Shown one piece after another: positions 23,132 to 33,965 of a DNA stretch of 64,000 bases (position 1 is its first letter; each line of letters opens with the position of its first letter). The notes below the pieces were generated by a model that made no database searches, was not told the DNA's origin, and saw only the letters and a list, made by a program, of their open reading frames with translations. Source of the DNA: Bemisia tabaci (lineage: Eukaryota > Arthropoda > Insecta > Hemiptera > Aleyrodidae); assembly GCF_918797505.1 (NCBI RefSeq), contig NC_092794.1, positions 31,300,122-31,364,121 on the forward strand. The letters are read 5' to 3'. The position numbers and the translations under genes are program-made.

Positions 23132-23407
23132 CTGCTAAACTGCCTGATGAGTTGAAAAAAATGTTCACTTTGAGACAGATTCTTATGTCCTGGTTCATGC
23201 TTTCGTAAGTTGAGTTGCAATGTCAATTCCGTCGTAGCTTTCAGCAGAAAATTTCTTCCTTGATATAACGTTTGATGATTCATCGTTGAGATAGCTTTGA
23301 ACTGATTGATGATGAATGGAACTAAAAGTGCCATTATCGATGAATCAGAGATCAAAGTAAGATGTGAAGCTATAAGAGCAGGGATCGTAACGGACAAAAG
23401 TGAACGT
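23132..23407 (-). CDS. Chemoreceptor-like exon (partial gene)
   Basis: On the minus strand an open segment runs from a plausible acceptor (GAACAG|ACG at 23408) to a strong donor (AGCAG|GTAAGA at 23132/23131). It encodes ~91 residues: a hydrophobic membrane segment (ALIASHLTLISDSSIMALLV), the stretch FIINQFKAISTMNHQTL, then a polar ~45-residue part with TTELTLQLNLRKHEPG. A membrane helix followed by such an amphipathic stretch is what the middle of insect gustatory/odorant receptors looks like. I saw no C-terminal TYhhhhhQF signature, so the family is inferred. Its degraded relative at 18167-18326 shows that this exon is a genuine coding family. The rest of the gene was not identified with confidence. 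Confidence 0.45.
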
Positions 23408-24892
23408 CTGTTCTATGTGTCTAAACTGAGACTTATCTGAGAAATTTAGCGACACCACACAGAGGTTTTCACTTCGTAATAAAGCTTAAAATTATTTATC
23501 ACTGGAGGAGTTTCTTTGGTAAATTAGCATGCTTAAAGGTACATCCTGACGTGAGAGAAAAACAATGGTATTGGTACCTGAGCGTAAGTATGTATGTCCT
23601 TGAGTGTTCACGTAGAAAGACTCTTAATAAACATTAAACAAGGAAACAAAACTGGACGAAGGTACTGTAATACCTAATTTACTTTAAAACTGCTAAAAGA
23701 AGAACCAAAAGACAAACCTCACTTATCTTAAATGTATAAACACTTGGTATCGCTCAGAAAAACCTTGAGCGAAATGGACTCATATCCGTAGAATTTGAGG
23801 AGTAAAAAGGCTGTAATGCCAGAAAAATGTGAGCTTCACACTCTTGAAAGGATTCAAGATCACATAATTTTAGTGAAGCGACTTTAAATCGCTTGATTTG
23901 AACCAAAAATGAAGAGAGAACAATGAGAGAATAGCATGGTGAGGTTTTGAGTTCTAAGATTGGATATTCAGAATTCACTTCACAATGAGGCGATAGACTT
24001 CTGCTCCAGGTTGTAAAACACGATAATAATATAATGATTGTCACAAACATCGTTGAAGTCGTAAATGGATTGAAATCATTGAAACCAAATGATTTCATAT
24101 TGTCTCGATCGTCCTTGATGTCCATGAAATAGGAACTAACCTAACATTCGTGATTTGTTTTGTTTTGTTGTTCCGCTCGTGAGTTGATGACGTTGATGAC
24201 TGCAGAGAGCACTAACACTGTTACTCTACCGTGTGTATGTGTTAGTGAAGTCGGGTTTCATGATTTTCGAGTTGCTGTCCAAGATACAGCCTAAACGGTA
24301 AAAGTAAACCCCAACTTATGTATAATTTTTGGAATCCTCATATCTTCAAGATGATTCCTGGAAATAACCATAACTTCATTCCAGAATAGTGTAGGTAAGC
24401 GAGAAATTCAATGATAAGCGTCGGCGGGTCGGGTCGCCCATTGCACCCGAAAAGCAGTTTAGACGCAATATTTCTCTTAGGATGCCTTGGATATTAATAA
24501 AACTAAAATGCACACTACACGGGAACAAGACAATTCTTTTGATATGACATTATATAGGGCTCTGATGTCTCGTATTCTCTGTAGCTTGTATAGAACGTGA
24601 AAATGGTCAAAGTGGATACTTTTCGCTATTTTAGGCACATATGCGTAATTATCTCGTTTAATAAATCATCAACCTCCTTGAAACTCAACAGTTCGTTAGA
24701 CGGGATCAAGACGCATCTTTAGACACCAAAATTTCTAAAATCCGTCGCACCGTTGCTTTGAAAAGCTTTTGAGACCGCAACTAAAAACCCAAATAAGCCA
24801 AGTACGTGTAACTATGGTGCCGTTGCCTCGACCGGGCTGTGCTGTGTTGCCAATTGTTGGAGGATAGGTTACTTGCCCGGTGGTGGCTACCG
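23408..24892. other. Possible host intergenic or intron DNA
   Basis: A 123-residue minus-strand frame at 23754-24125 contains a hydrophobic segment (STMFVTIIILLSCFTTW) and could be an upstream exon of the receptor-like gene. It lacks a good donor and any relative in the window, so it is not called. Nothing else recognised. Confidence 0.35.
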
Positions 24893-25280
24893 CCACTCAT
24901 GATATGATAACAGGTTCCATTCACCCTGTTGGTAACATGTTGGGCCAGACCAACTTGTTACCAACATGGCCATTTTTAGCAGGGATGATTTTGGCAACGT
25001 CGATAAGTTGCAAGATTCATGCAATTCAATTCCTAAAAGTTGCGACTTTTCTTCCGATCAAATCGCCGAAAATCGGCACTTATCGACCAAATGTTGATTG
25101 AGAGTTGTAACTAAGTTGCAACTTAGTTGCGACTTTTAACCAATATTGTTTCAACTTCTTGCGACTTTAACTTTGAAAAATGCTACTTGGGATATGATAA
25201 CAGGTTCCATTCACCCTGTTGCTACCATGTTGAGCCAGACCAACTTGTTACCAACATGGTCAATTTTAACAGGGAGGGCA
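24893..25280 (+). repeat. Direct repeat pair flanking GTTGCAAC-rich DNA
   Basis: ATGATAACAGGTTCCATTCA and the following ~85 bp (24899-24985) recur at 25193-25278, about 293 bp downstream. The unit itself contains inverted GTTACCAACATGG motifs. Between the copies lie many AAGTTGCAAC-type motifs, like those at 7940-8090. This looks like a partial tandem duplication of a short interspersed element. Confidence 0.55.
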
Positions 25281-25399
25281 TACCACTTCAGCTCCTCGTC
25301 AGATTCAAGCTTTAAATCGCCCATGAACATTCACCTGGACTTGTCTTTCCTATCCGCCGTAGAGCTCTGATTAAGCTCAAAGCGAGTATCACCTACTTT

Positions 25400-25602
25400 C
25401 AATTTTGAAGAAGTTCATGGACGGTTTAAAGTTCAAAACTGACGAGGATCTGAGATGCTGCGTCATGCCTTTCCTCAAACAGCAGACAAAAGATCACTTT
25501 CGAGAGGGTATCAAAAAACTGATACCAAGATCTCAAGAATATGTAAATGTCAACATTGTCAACGGAAATTACGTTGAAAGGAGCCGACAGTGTTTCTTGT
25601 AA
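25400..25602 (+). pseudogene. Mariner-type transposase C-terminal relic
   Basis: The peptide LKFKTDEDLRCCVMPFLKQQ, then DHFREGIKKLIPRSQEYVNV and NGNYVER, matches the C-terminal tail pattern of mariner/SETMAR-type transposases (short acidic-helical segment, FY/FREGI-x-x-L, CI-x-x-x-G-x-YVE). The catalytic DD34D core is absent. It lies immediately upstream of a CAGGG foldback with TA duplications (25620-26617), a neighbourly but not proven link. Confidence 0.55.
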
Positions 25603-25619
25603 GTGTATTTTTCAATATA

Positions 25620-26617
25620 CAGGGTATTCCAAAAGTCTCTTCCACCCCCTCTAACTTTTTACCTAATTGAGGTTAAGATTTGAAACTTGGGGAATATTCC
25701 TAGGTCAAAGGAAGCTACTTTTTGGCCCCCCTAAAATTTTCAAGGGGGCCCCATGGGGGGGGGGGCAACAGCCCCCGACTTTTAATTTTCAAATGAGAAG
25801 ACCCCCTTTGTGATAGCTCGTTCGAAAGAGCATAAAAAAAGAAAACTTTTCGCGCAAACCCGAAGTCAATATCTCAAACCGTTTCAAAATGGCGGCCGGT
25901 TAAAGTTCAAAATGGCCGAAAATTCACACCGGTTATTTGTCGCTGGATTTGCACGAAAATCGGTATGTAGGGGTATTTTGACACGAGAAAAACGAATTTG
26001 ACGTTAGATTTTCAAAAAAACCGAAATTTCCAAAATGGCCGCCGGTTAAAGTTCAAAATGACCACAAATTGATTTTTTTATAAATCTAAGTTCAAATTTG
26101 TTTATCTTCTGCCAAAATACTCTCAAATTCCAGGTTTTAGGCAAATCCATCAGCAAAAAACCGAGGTGACAATTTTCGGCCATTTTAAACTTTAACCGGC
26201 GGCCATTTTGGAAATTTCGGTTTTTATGAAAATCTAACGTCAAATTAGTTTTTCTCGTGTCAAAATACCCCTACGTACCAATTTTCGCGCGAATCCATCG
26301 ACAAATAACCGGTGTGAATTTTCGGCCATTTTGAACTTAAACCGGCCGCCATTTTGAAACGGTTTGAGATATTGACTTCGGGTTTGAGCGAAAAGTTTTC
26401 CTTTTTTATGCTCTTTCGAACGAGCTATCACAAAGGGGGTCTTCCCATTTGAAAATTAAAAGTCGGGGGCCGTTGCCCCCCCGAGGGGCCCCCCTGAAAA
26501 TATTAGGGGGGCCAAAAAGTAGCTCCCTTTGACCTAGGAATAGCCCCCAAGTTTCAAATCTTTACCTCAATTAAGTAAAATGTTAGAGGGGGTGGAAGGG
26601 ACTTTTGGATCACCCTG
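25620..26617. mobile_element. CAGGG-ended foldback MITE with TA duplication, copy 1
   Basis: Starts CAGGGTATTCCAAAAGTC and ends in the inverse (ACTTTTGGATCACCCTG). TA flanks both ends (25618-25619 and 26618-26619). The 998 bp are nearly one palindrome centred near 26120, including two mirrored frames (25810-26001, 26240-26431). TA duplications and the CAGGG terminus point to Tc1/mariner-type mobilisation. It shares TCGAAAGAGCATAAAA and CAATATCTCAA blocks with the element at 62412-63603, so both are one family. Confidence 0.85.
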
Positions 26618-26777
26618 TATAGGTACTCTGGCGTTTTTCCTCTCGTTTTATCCGCACAATTTTGAAACGTTCAAGAGGGGGCGGGAAATTATTCGAGGAG
26701 ACCGCGGAAAAAAGCAATTTCCTAGCGCTAGTCAGCGCGTGTGTTCATTTTATTAAGAACTATGAAAACAGAAGTAG

Positions 26778-27071
26778 GGGATAGGTATAACAATTGCTTC
26801 CATTTATTGTCCTCCTGGACCTGAGATTGAACATAATGATTTTTCAGAATTCTTAAAAACTGTGGGGAACAAATTTATAGCTGACGGAGGCTGGAATGCT
26901 AAACATGTAAGGTGGGGTTCCAGAACCACCGTAACAAGGGGGAGAGTGTTGAATTCTGCAGTGAGAGGCGTAAATGGAGCCTATGTCTCCTTCGGGAGTC
27001 CCACACATTGGCTGACCGACCTAACTAGACAACCATCCATCGATGATTATATTCAAATGTTAATGGTTTGA
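26778..27071 (+). pseudogene. LINE endonuclease fragment (Jockey-like)
   Basis: Open plus-strand segment with ASIYCPPGPE, FIADGGWNAKHVRWGSRT and RGRVLNSAV. These are the central APE-type endonuclease motifs (YCPP, GD-x-NAKH-x-WGSR) of Jockey-superfamily LINEs. The usual GGD has become DGG and no RT follows. Both ends are truncated, leaving ~98 residues. Confidence 0.75.
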
Positions 27072-27073
27072 TT

Positions 27074-27811
27074 ATTTATACATCTTAAGGTTAAATTAGA
27101 GAAAACATATCGATCGTTGAAGTCTTTATCTTTGAAATATGTTGATTAACATGTGTCTAAATTTGTCTCTCTTTCCTTTACCAATTTTGTATTTTTTGGC
27201 CGATTTAAATGGTTTAGACTCTGAACCGTCCGATTGCAAATGATTAACCTACAGTGTGTGTAAGTTGAAAATGGATGTACAAAAAATTTTCTAGGACTTC
27301 AAGTTTAAGGAATGAAACAAAAAGCAAAAGGTTTAACACGAACATATAATTGAGTATATATTTGTAACTTTTTTAAATGTTCCCTGGTTATGATACCATT
27401 CAATTGCTATTGTCACCGCGATGCCTGAAAGAGCGATGAGCACATAAAACCAAAACTCGTACGAGAAAAGACATTTTAATGACAATTTAAAAAAGAAGAA
27501 GCAACGCGTAGGTATAAAATCAATCAGGAGGGGAGAGATAAAGAAAGCATTTGAAAAACCAAGACAAAATAAAACTATCTGACGGAGGCGAGAATCGAGT
27601 CTAAGATCTGCAGAGTGAGAGTCATCAACTACCTACACCTTAGGGGGCATGATTGTAGGGTCCCCTTTTCAGCCTGACCACGCTATAGTACCTATAACTT
27701 TAAGCAAATCCACATTTACCCTTCCTCTACCCACATTTTACTCAGAACTCATCGTCTAGATTTATTACAATACCGATGAATTTCTTTTCGACTTTTTGTT
27801 GTTTGTTTCAG
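27074..27811. other. Anonymous DNA upstream of Cys-rich exons
   Basis: No repeat ends or coding segments recognised. A polypyrimidine tract leads into the acceptor at 27811. Confidence 0.4.
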
Positions 27812-28257
27812 ATGGTAGATGTATATGGTGTCGTGTTGGAGCAGTTCAACCCTATTATTGCAAAGTCTAGTGAAGCCTCCAATTTGAATGAGACGCAGAA
27901 TAGTCAACGCAACGCTAATCACAACCAAAACCGCAATTACATGAAAGAACATTGTAATGTAATAGGCTCCCAGAACTCGCAACGATTTTCGGTCACTTCC
28001 CTTCTTCAGCTAGGTTGTTCTCAAGCTCGACACTCCGGTGAGTACTCGCACTTATATTGACCAAAACAATTCAAATGTTGTGTAGGTACTCTCAAAAATT
28101 AGGTGTATATTCCTTCACAGACTGTGAAATGTGTGAGGTGTGCTCGGAGCGGGTTCCGCTCTTAGCAAACCAAATTTTGAATGTACGTCACTCTTGCTGT
28201 GAGTGCAAGCCTAAGCATGGATGGTGTGTAGCGTGCATGGTGTCTACCTATACATAC
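27812..28257 (+). pseudogene. Two-exon Cys-rich gene fragment
   Basis: Exon 1 (27812-28037) follows TTTGTTTCAG and ends TCCG|GTGAGT. Exon 2 starts at 28121 after TTCCTTCACAG. The 83-bp intron obeys GT-AG and the phase-1 junction joins in frame (codon GAC). Exon 1 is Asn/Gln-rich with an FSVTSLLQLGC end. Exon 2 has CEMCEVC, then HSCCECKPKHGWCVACM, a spaced Cys/His set that looks like a zinc-binding RING-type module. The CC-x-C-x(5,6)-WC-x-x-C part is reminiscent of TMEM129-type E3 ligases, but that is a weak suggestion. The coding sequence runs into CCAGGTGGTCC at 28257, which looks like the end of a TE, so the gene is probably truncated. Confidence 0.45.
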
Positions 28258-28473
28258 CAGGTGGTCCAGAGCAACCGTCCACAATTTTTTCGTCGGAAAC
28301 GGCCGAAAATTGCGCTTCGGGAGGAAAACTTCCATGGGTAAATCAACCCCATAGAATTCAATGAAAATATTTTCAACCCCCCAAAACCCAATTTTTTTAG
28401 GGAGGGGGCAGTCAAGGGTTCGGATAGGGGGGGGGGGTAGGCAGTTTCTCGCATATTTCTAATTAGAAGGGTA
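28258..28473. other. Probable TE end and G-run
   Basis: CAGGTGGTCCAGAGCA after a TA resembles CAGGG-type TE termini. Low-complexity G run at 28428-28439. The opposite end of any element was not found. Confidence 0.35.
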
Positions 28474-28560
28474 TTAGCGATGCTAAATGGGGTTCTCTGG
28501 AACCAGAGAGACCAAAAGGAAAATCTACAACGTCATCGTGAAGAGTATCATGACTTACGG
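28474..28560 (+). pseudogene. RTE-like LINE fragment
   Basis: Shows LNGVLW and, one frame over, TRETKRKIYNVIVKSIMTYG. It corresponds to the LNGILWDQRIS-x-KKRIYNSVVK segment of the RTE-like LINE at 61775-64000. It breaks off exactly where GGGTCATTCCACG begins the next repeat, so the large foldback (or its flank) interrupted this LINE. Confidence 0.65.
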
Positions 28561-28615
28561 GAGGGTCATTCCACGTCTACTGTGCCAGGCTCGGAACCCG
28601 ACCCCCTGCGATTTG

Positions 28616-30320
28616 GCTGAAAATTGGTATACGGGGTCTTTACATCATTATAAGAAACTAATTTTGAAGGGTTTTCCATCTGACGCCCCGTTCGCGAGAT
28701 ATCGACCCCCAAAGATGGGGTGAATTTTAGCGATATTCAAAAACGCCCGTTTTAGCGATTCTCATTTTCTCGACTTCCCTCTCTTTGACTCTCCATAGCG
28801 AGACTTTGTATCAATTCATCATACCTGTAAGAGTGTTCCAAAACCAATTTTTCATGTAGATTCTATGCCATCGAAATTAAACTAAAAATTATTCTAATGG
28901 CCGTAATTTAGGGTTTTTTAAAATTTACGATTTTTTTCGCCATTCAATGTTCAAAGTGAACTATCTAAAAAACTGTCTCTCAGATTTTCGATGTTTTTTT
29001 TACTTCAAGCTTAGGATATACACTTTTGGTTGATGTACTTTTTTCAATTGACATCGGACGGTTAAGGGCCTAAAAAAATTCAAATAGGCCAAAAAAGGTC
29101 AAAAATGGAAAAAAAGACGAATTTTTACATGTTGATCCAAATCTTTCGATAGTAAACTCTTCAATTATCAATATTTTCTCCCTTTTTACCCTCTAATATG
29201 TATAAAATCAGACTATCAACGCTTTTCATACATTCACCGATCGATTAACGGCCTCATGGAAACCGGAAACAGACCGAAAATCCTCGAAATTGACGCAAAA
29301 AGACGATTTTTCACACGGTAACCGATGCATTCCATGGATTTTAACCGTAATTTCCAATTTACTCTCTCTATTGCAACCTTAAGGTATATACTTTCGAGTA
29401 ATAAACACTTGCTAACGTGCATCGACGGGGCACGGATCTAAACGGAAATAAAAACCGGCCGGAAATGCTCAAAAATGACGGCGAAAAACGATTTATTACA
29501 CGGGAACCGATGCATCTCCTGAATAGTCACTGAAATTTTAATTTTTTCTCTTTACTTCAACCTTATGGTGTAATTTTTCGAGTACTTAACACTAATAAAA
29601 GTGCATCGATGTGTTACGGAGCTAAACGGAAATGGAAACCGGCCGGAAATGCTCAAAAAAGGCGGGTTTTCCCACGGTAATTCGAGCATCTCATGAATAG
29701 TCACTGCAATTTTCATTTTTTTTATCTCTTCTTCGAACTTAAGGTGTACTTTTGAAAAGCTTACATTACACATTATCCATTTATTGGTAAAATATCTTTA
29801 AAAAAACCGAATTTGAAAAAGACCGAAAATTCTAAAAAAAAAAAAAAAGGCGATAAATGACGTTGAATAAGTGGAGTTGATTTGAATCGATGATATGATT
29901 TAAAGGAGCCGATGCTTGCATCATAAAAATCGCCGATTATAAACTTGACGGTGGAAAAATTTGATGCACCCCATCGATCCTTTGGAGGACTTTTCTAAAG
30001 GTGGAGGCAACCTGACACTCCTTTCAAAAAAGTTAGAAGTCAAGATAACTAACTAAGAATTACACCCCTACGGCTTCTGAATAGAGGCGATCAAGAACGG
30101 CCAGCCCTAACTCCCCCCCCCCCCTCAAGTGAAGGAGGTTGAGGGGAATCCGTCGGTGGACGATGTCCAATTAGGGACCAAGGGTGCCTTAGACTTCGAC
30201 TTGACTGAGAATTGTAGCAATAGTTACAATAAAATAAGGAAGATAGTTTGAATAAGAAATGGAGGTTTGACTTGGACCTGATTTACGGGCAGGAAGAAAA
30301 TTTCGTTCATTAAGATTGAC
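28616..30320 (+). repeat. Left arm of giant inverted repeat
   Basis: Begins GCTGAAAATTGGTATACGGG and ends TAAGATTGAC. Contains about five diverged units of a ~183-bp tandem repeat (29086-29870). The 62- and 73-residue frames in this arm recur in the other arm and are not genes. Confidence 0.9.
29086..29870 (+). repeat. Diverged ~183-bp tandem repeat in left arm
   Basis: Near 29086, 29270, 29452, 29637 and 29818, segments of the form ACCGAAAAT-x-CT-x-AAA... and AC(G)GGTAACCGATGCAT-like blocks recur with ~182-185 bp spacing. Units differ strongly from each other but each matches its mirror unit in the right arm. Confidence 0.65.
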
Positions 30321-30330
30321 GATACCGGTT

Positions 30331-31195
30331 TTTTTTTTTTGGGGGGGGGCTCCGCCCCCCCAAGCCACCCCAGGACGCGCACTTCACGCGCGTCTTTTCA
30401 GGGTCGTCTGCACATCTAGTTTCTCCTCTTTTTAAGTGTCCCGCGCATCCACCGCGGGAAGGAAGTGTATTTCCCGAAGTGGGATTTTTGTAGTCATAAA
30501 ATCGTACGTCAGTAAGTCATTGTGTAATCGATAGTTTTCTTCCAAAAACTTTCTTCACCTGACCCACTGTGCGACGCGCAGTTTGTCCAAAATCTTCCTT
30601 CCCCTGAACCACTGAGCGACGAAAAGCTTCTTCAAAAACTTCTTCCCCCTGACCCACTGTGCGACGAAAATTTTGTCCAAAAACTTCCTCCCCCTGACTC
30701 ACTGTGCGACGAAAATTTTGTCCAAAAACTTCTTCCCCCTGACCCACTGTGCGACGATCAGCTTGCCCAAAAACTCTCTCCCCCAACCCACTGTGCGGCC
30801 CTGTTCCGGCCGGCTCCCCTCATGCCGCGCACCCCCCCCCCCCCGCCTAAAACTTTCAAAGCTCGCACCAACCAATACCACCACCAATTCAATACCAAAC
30901 CAGTCCTAGAGGAGAACTACCAACCATAAAAATTTCAGCTCAAAATATTCATTTTCGCTCGAGTTATCGAGTGGACAAGATTTAACCTCCCCCCACTTTC
31001 GAGCCCCACCCCTCAAAATCTATTGCCTCAAATTTCAATTTTTTTTCGCGGAATAGTAGTTCTAATGAGTCTCTACTAAATGCAAAAAAATTGGTCAAAA
31101 TATCTATCAACGTAAGAAAGATATAACTACTCAAAAATAGAAAAATCTTTAAAAGGCGGAAATTCATACATACATATATACATACATACATATAG
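30331..31195 (+). repeat. Left arm of inner inverted repeat
   Basis: Reverse-complements 32284-33170. Runs from a GC-rich outer end (GGGCTCCGCCCCCCCAAG) through a 45-bp minisatellite to GGCGGAAATTCATACATA at the inner end, where microsatellites begin. Confidence 0.85.
30540..30800 (-). repeat. 45-bp minisatellite, about 6 units
   Basis: Unit CCAAAAACTT...CCCACTGTGCGACGAAAATT of 45 bp. Because 45 is a multiple of three, open frames persist on both strands as 15-residue repeats (for example DPLCDENFVQKLLPP). The repeat is also in the mirror arm at 32680-32995 with about seven units. The coding look is probably a by-product of period. Confidence 0.85.
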
Positions 31196-31374
31196 TTAGT
31201 TAGTTATTATAATTTTGAGACATTCAGCGACTCAGGCTATTAACGTCTTTACAGAGATAATTTTGAAAAAAGGAGTATAAACGAAAATTTAGATTTTTAA
31301 ATTAAGAGAGGTGAAGAGTTTTAGAATTTTGGTAGTAATATTAGGTTCATCGCATGTAAGAGGGTTTGAATTTC

Positions 31375-31471
<97 letters not shown>

Positions 31472-32162
31472 AATATAATATGACTGTATATTGTATATAA
31501 TATAATATGAATTTGAATGGCATATATTTTCGTGATCTACGACCCGTGATCGGTGCTCTTCACAAGGTCTCGGGTCTGGGTCCGACATCATGGGAGAATG
31601 CAATAGTGTATTTTCTTCGGAAAATACACTAAAACTTAACAAAGAGATTACTGATACCTGAAATACATTACAAGAAAGTAAGACATCATGCAATGTAGTG
31701 TGCACACTTCACAAAAGAAACACCTGGCCAGGAAGCAAGCACTAAAATTAGATTTTGAATTACAAGTCAGAAATATTGACAATTTTCTTTAAAATATTAA
31801 TAAAATTACAAGTAGCTAATTTCTGCAAGTGATAAAGGCAAATAGGTAAATATGTAAACAGAAATTATACAAGGAGCAATGTAGTATATGTGGATGCTCT
31901 ATATTGAAGTTAAATCGATTACAAAAAGAGAGCGTCACTTGTCGGCCACTCCATAGACTAACACATAATTAAAAAACTGATCATAGATGGCGTTAAGACA
32001 ACTTGTGTCGCCTCGTGAATTCACTGCTGTGGAACATCTTTTTATTTTAATCGCCTCTTGAATTAACCTAGTCCTATGATTGGACTCAATGTTATGATTA
32101 AGCTCAATGTTAAATCTAACCTCTGAAAATATTAAGCCAGCCGAAAGGCATTTCCCAACAAT

Positions 32163-32204
<42 letters not shown>

Positions 32205-32230
32205 ACTCACCCACACACACACACACCCTC

Positions 32231-32274
<44 letters not shown>

Positions 32275-32283
32275 GTGTGTGTG
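31196..32283. repeat. Spacer of inner inverted repeat with microsatellites
   Basis: Microsatellites: (CATA)n about 31375-31401, (TA)n about 31402-31466, (CA)n 32164-32225 and (TG)n 32237-32289. The CA and TG tracts face each other and could form a hairpin. Between them is ~700 bp of anonymous DNA without a gene. Confidence 0.85.
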
Positions 32284-33170
32284 TGTGTATATATGTATGT
32301 ATGAATTTCCGCCTTTTAAAGATTTTTCAATTTTTGAGTAGTTATATCTTTCTTACGTTGATAGATATTTTGACCAATTTTTTTGCATTTAGTAGAGACT
32401 CATTAGAACTACTATTCTGCTAAAAAAAATTGAAATTTGAGGCAATAGGTTTTGAGGGGTGGGGCTCGAAAGTGGGGGGAGGTCAAATCTTGTCCACTCG
32501 ATAACTCGAGCGAAAATGGATATTTTGAGCTGAAATTTTTACGGGTGGTAGTTCTCCCCTAGGACCGGTTTGGTAATGAATTTTAGCTAAATCGACCGAG
32601 CCGTTTAGAAATGGCGAGCTTTGAAAGTTTTAGGCGAGGGGTGCGCGGCATGAGGGGAGCCAGCCGGAGCAGGGCCGCACAGTGGGTCGAGGGAGGAAGT
32701 TTTTGGACAAGCTGATCGTCGCACAGTGGGTCAGGGGGAAGAAGTTTTTGGACATAATTTTCGTCGCACAGTGGGTCAGGGGGAACAAGTTTTTGGACAA
32801 AATTTTCGTCGCACAGAGGGTCAGGGGAAGTTTTTGGACAAAATTTTCGTCGCACAGTGGATCAGGGGTAAGAAGTCTTTGAAGAAGCTTTTCGTCGCTC
32901 AGTGGTTCAAGGGAAGGAAGATTTTGGACAAACTGCACGTCGCACAGTGGGTCAGGTGAAGAAAGTTTTTGGGAGAACTGTTCGTGGCACAGCGGCCCAA
33001 GCGGCCCACAAAAATCCCACTTCGGGAAATACACTTTCTTCCCGCGGTGGATGCGCGGGACACTTAAAAAGAAGAAAAACTAGACATGCAGACGACTCTG
33101 AAAAGACGCGCGCGAAGCGCGCGTCCTGGGGGGGCTTGGGGGGGCGAAGCCCCCTCAAAAACCGGCGCGG
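32284..33170 (-). repeat. Right arm of inner inverted repeat
   Basis: Partner of 30331-31195. It ends in GC-rich GGGGGGGCTTGGGGGGGCGA and CGCGCGAAGCGCGCG motifs. Confidence 0.85.
32680..32995 (+). repeat. 45-bp minisatellite, about 7 units
   Basis: CGCACAGTGGGTCAGGGGGA recurs every 45 bp, with one shortened unit near 32815-32855. Mirror of 30540-30800, with one extra unit. Confidence 0.85.
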
Positions 33171-33235
33171 AGCGAAGCGGAGCGCCAATTTTTTCGCTTC
33201 TTGATATCTCTCCGATAAGCCTTCATAGTTTAGCG

Positions 33236-33577
33236 GTAAGTAAGAAACTCAATTATGGACAAAATAAACTGGAGGAAATTCGTACTGTAGTGCATAACAA
33301 TATGGAACAGGCGTTAGGGGTCACATTACCACAATATAATCAGGATGTATCAGAAAAAATTGAAGCGCTTGATGGGATTGTAGGCTCGTTGAAGTCTAAA
33401 ATTAATTCATCGAATCATCAAGAGAAGCTTCAACTTCTGACGTTAGCTCCCTCTTCTTGGACAACTGCGAAGATTGCATTGGAGTTTGGAGTCTCAGTTC
33501 GTGCCGCTAAAACGGCAAGAAAATTAAACAAGAAGAAAAAATCCAACATGAGTATGTTGGAAAAGCGTGCCGAATAA
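33236..33577 (+). pseudogene. Unclassified TE-type protein, N-terminal part
   Basis: Open segment of ~113 residues ending at a stop. It contains a Glu-rich start (YGQNKLEEIRTVV), TLAPSSWTTAKIALEFGVSV, and a basic end (RKLNKKKKSNMSMLEKRAE). The WT-x-x-KIA-x-EFGVS-x-RAAK stretch reads like a helix-turn-helix DNA-binding segment. It appears to be the front of the protein continued at 34417-35228 after an ~840-bp interruption. I recognise the pattern as a family common in invertebrate genomes but cannot name its superfamily. Confidence 0.5.
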
Positions 33578-33794
33578 CTGAAATGTTGGACAAATACCTC
33601 TTATTTTTACGTCTTTGCTTTTTGCATCAATTGGTACTTTTTGCTAAAGGGAGAAAATATTGATTCATGAACGTTGAATGTAAATTAATTTTAAAGATTG
33701 CGTCCAATTATCTTGATTTTAAGCTGATATGCGGCATTTGCGCACGACCGTGATTCGGGCGAACTGCCGTGCATCGAAATCGCGTTCAGTTAAT

Positions 33795-33965
33795 CTCTTT
33801 GGATTTCGAACTGTAACTTCTCTCCTATTCGGCCGATTTGTACAAATGAGGTCTCTTTTTATTTGTACTTCAACGGAAAGTAAAGAAAAACTCGCTAAAT
33901 AGACGGAAAACAAATTTTGAGAAAATTTGGTGGATCCTGGCATCACGGTGAATGGTTAATCGGTT
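33795..33965 (+). repeat. Dispersed repeat, copy 2
   Basis: Same family as 325-520. It lies in the interruption between the two parts of the TE-type gene. The preceding bases 33698-33770 resemble the centre of the palindrome at 35267-35949 (AATTATCTT-AATTTTAAGCTGATA). Confidence 0.6.

Noticed and set aside
23754..24125. 123-residue minus-strand frame with a hydrophobic segment, possible upstream receptor exon
   Set aside because: No good splice donor at its end, no related copy in the window and no recognisable family motif.
30517..33034. Repeat proteins of 15-residue units (DPLCDENFVQKLLPP-type)
   Set aside because: They arise from a 45-bp minisatellite open in several frames on both strands, with no gene structure.
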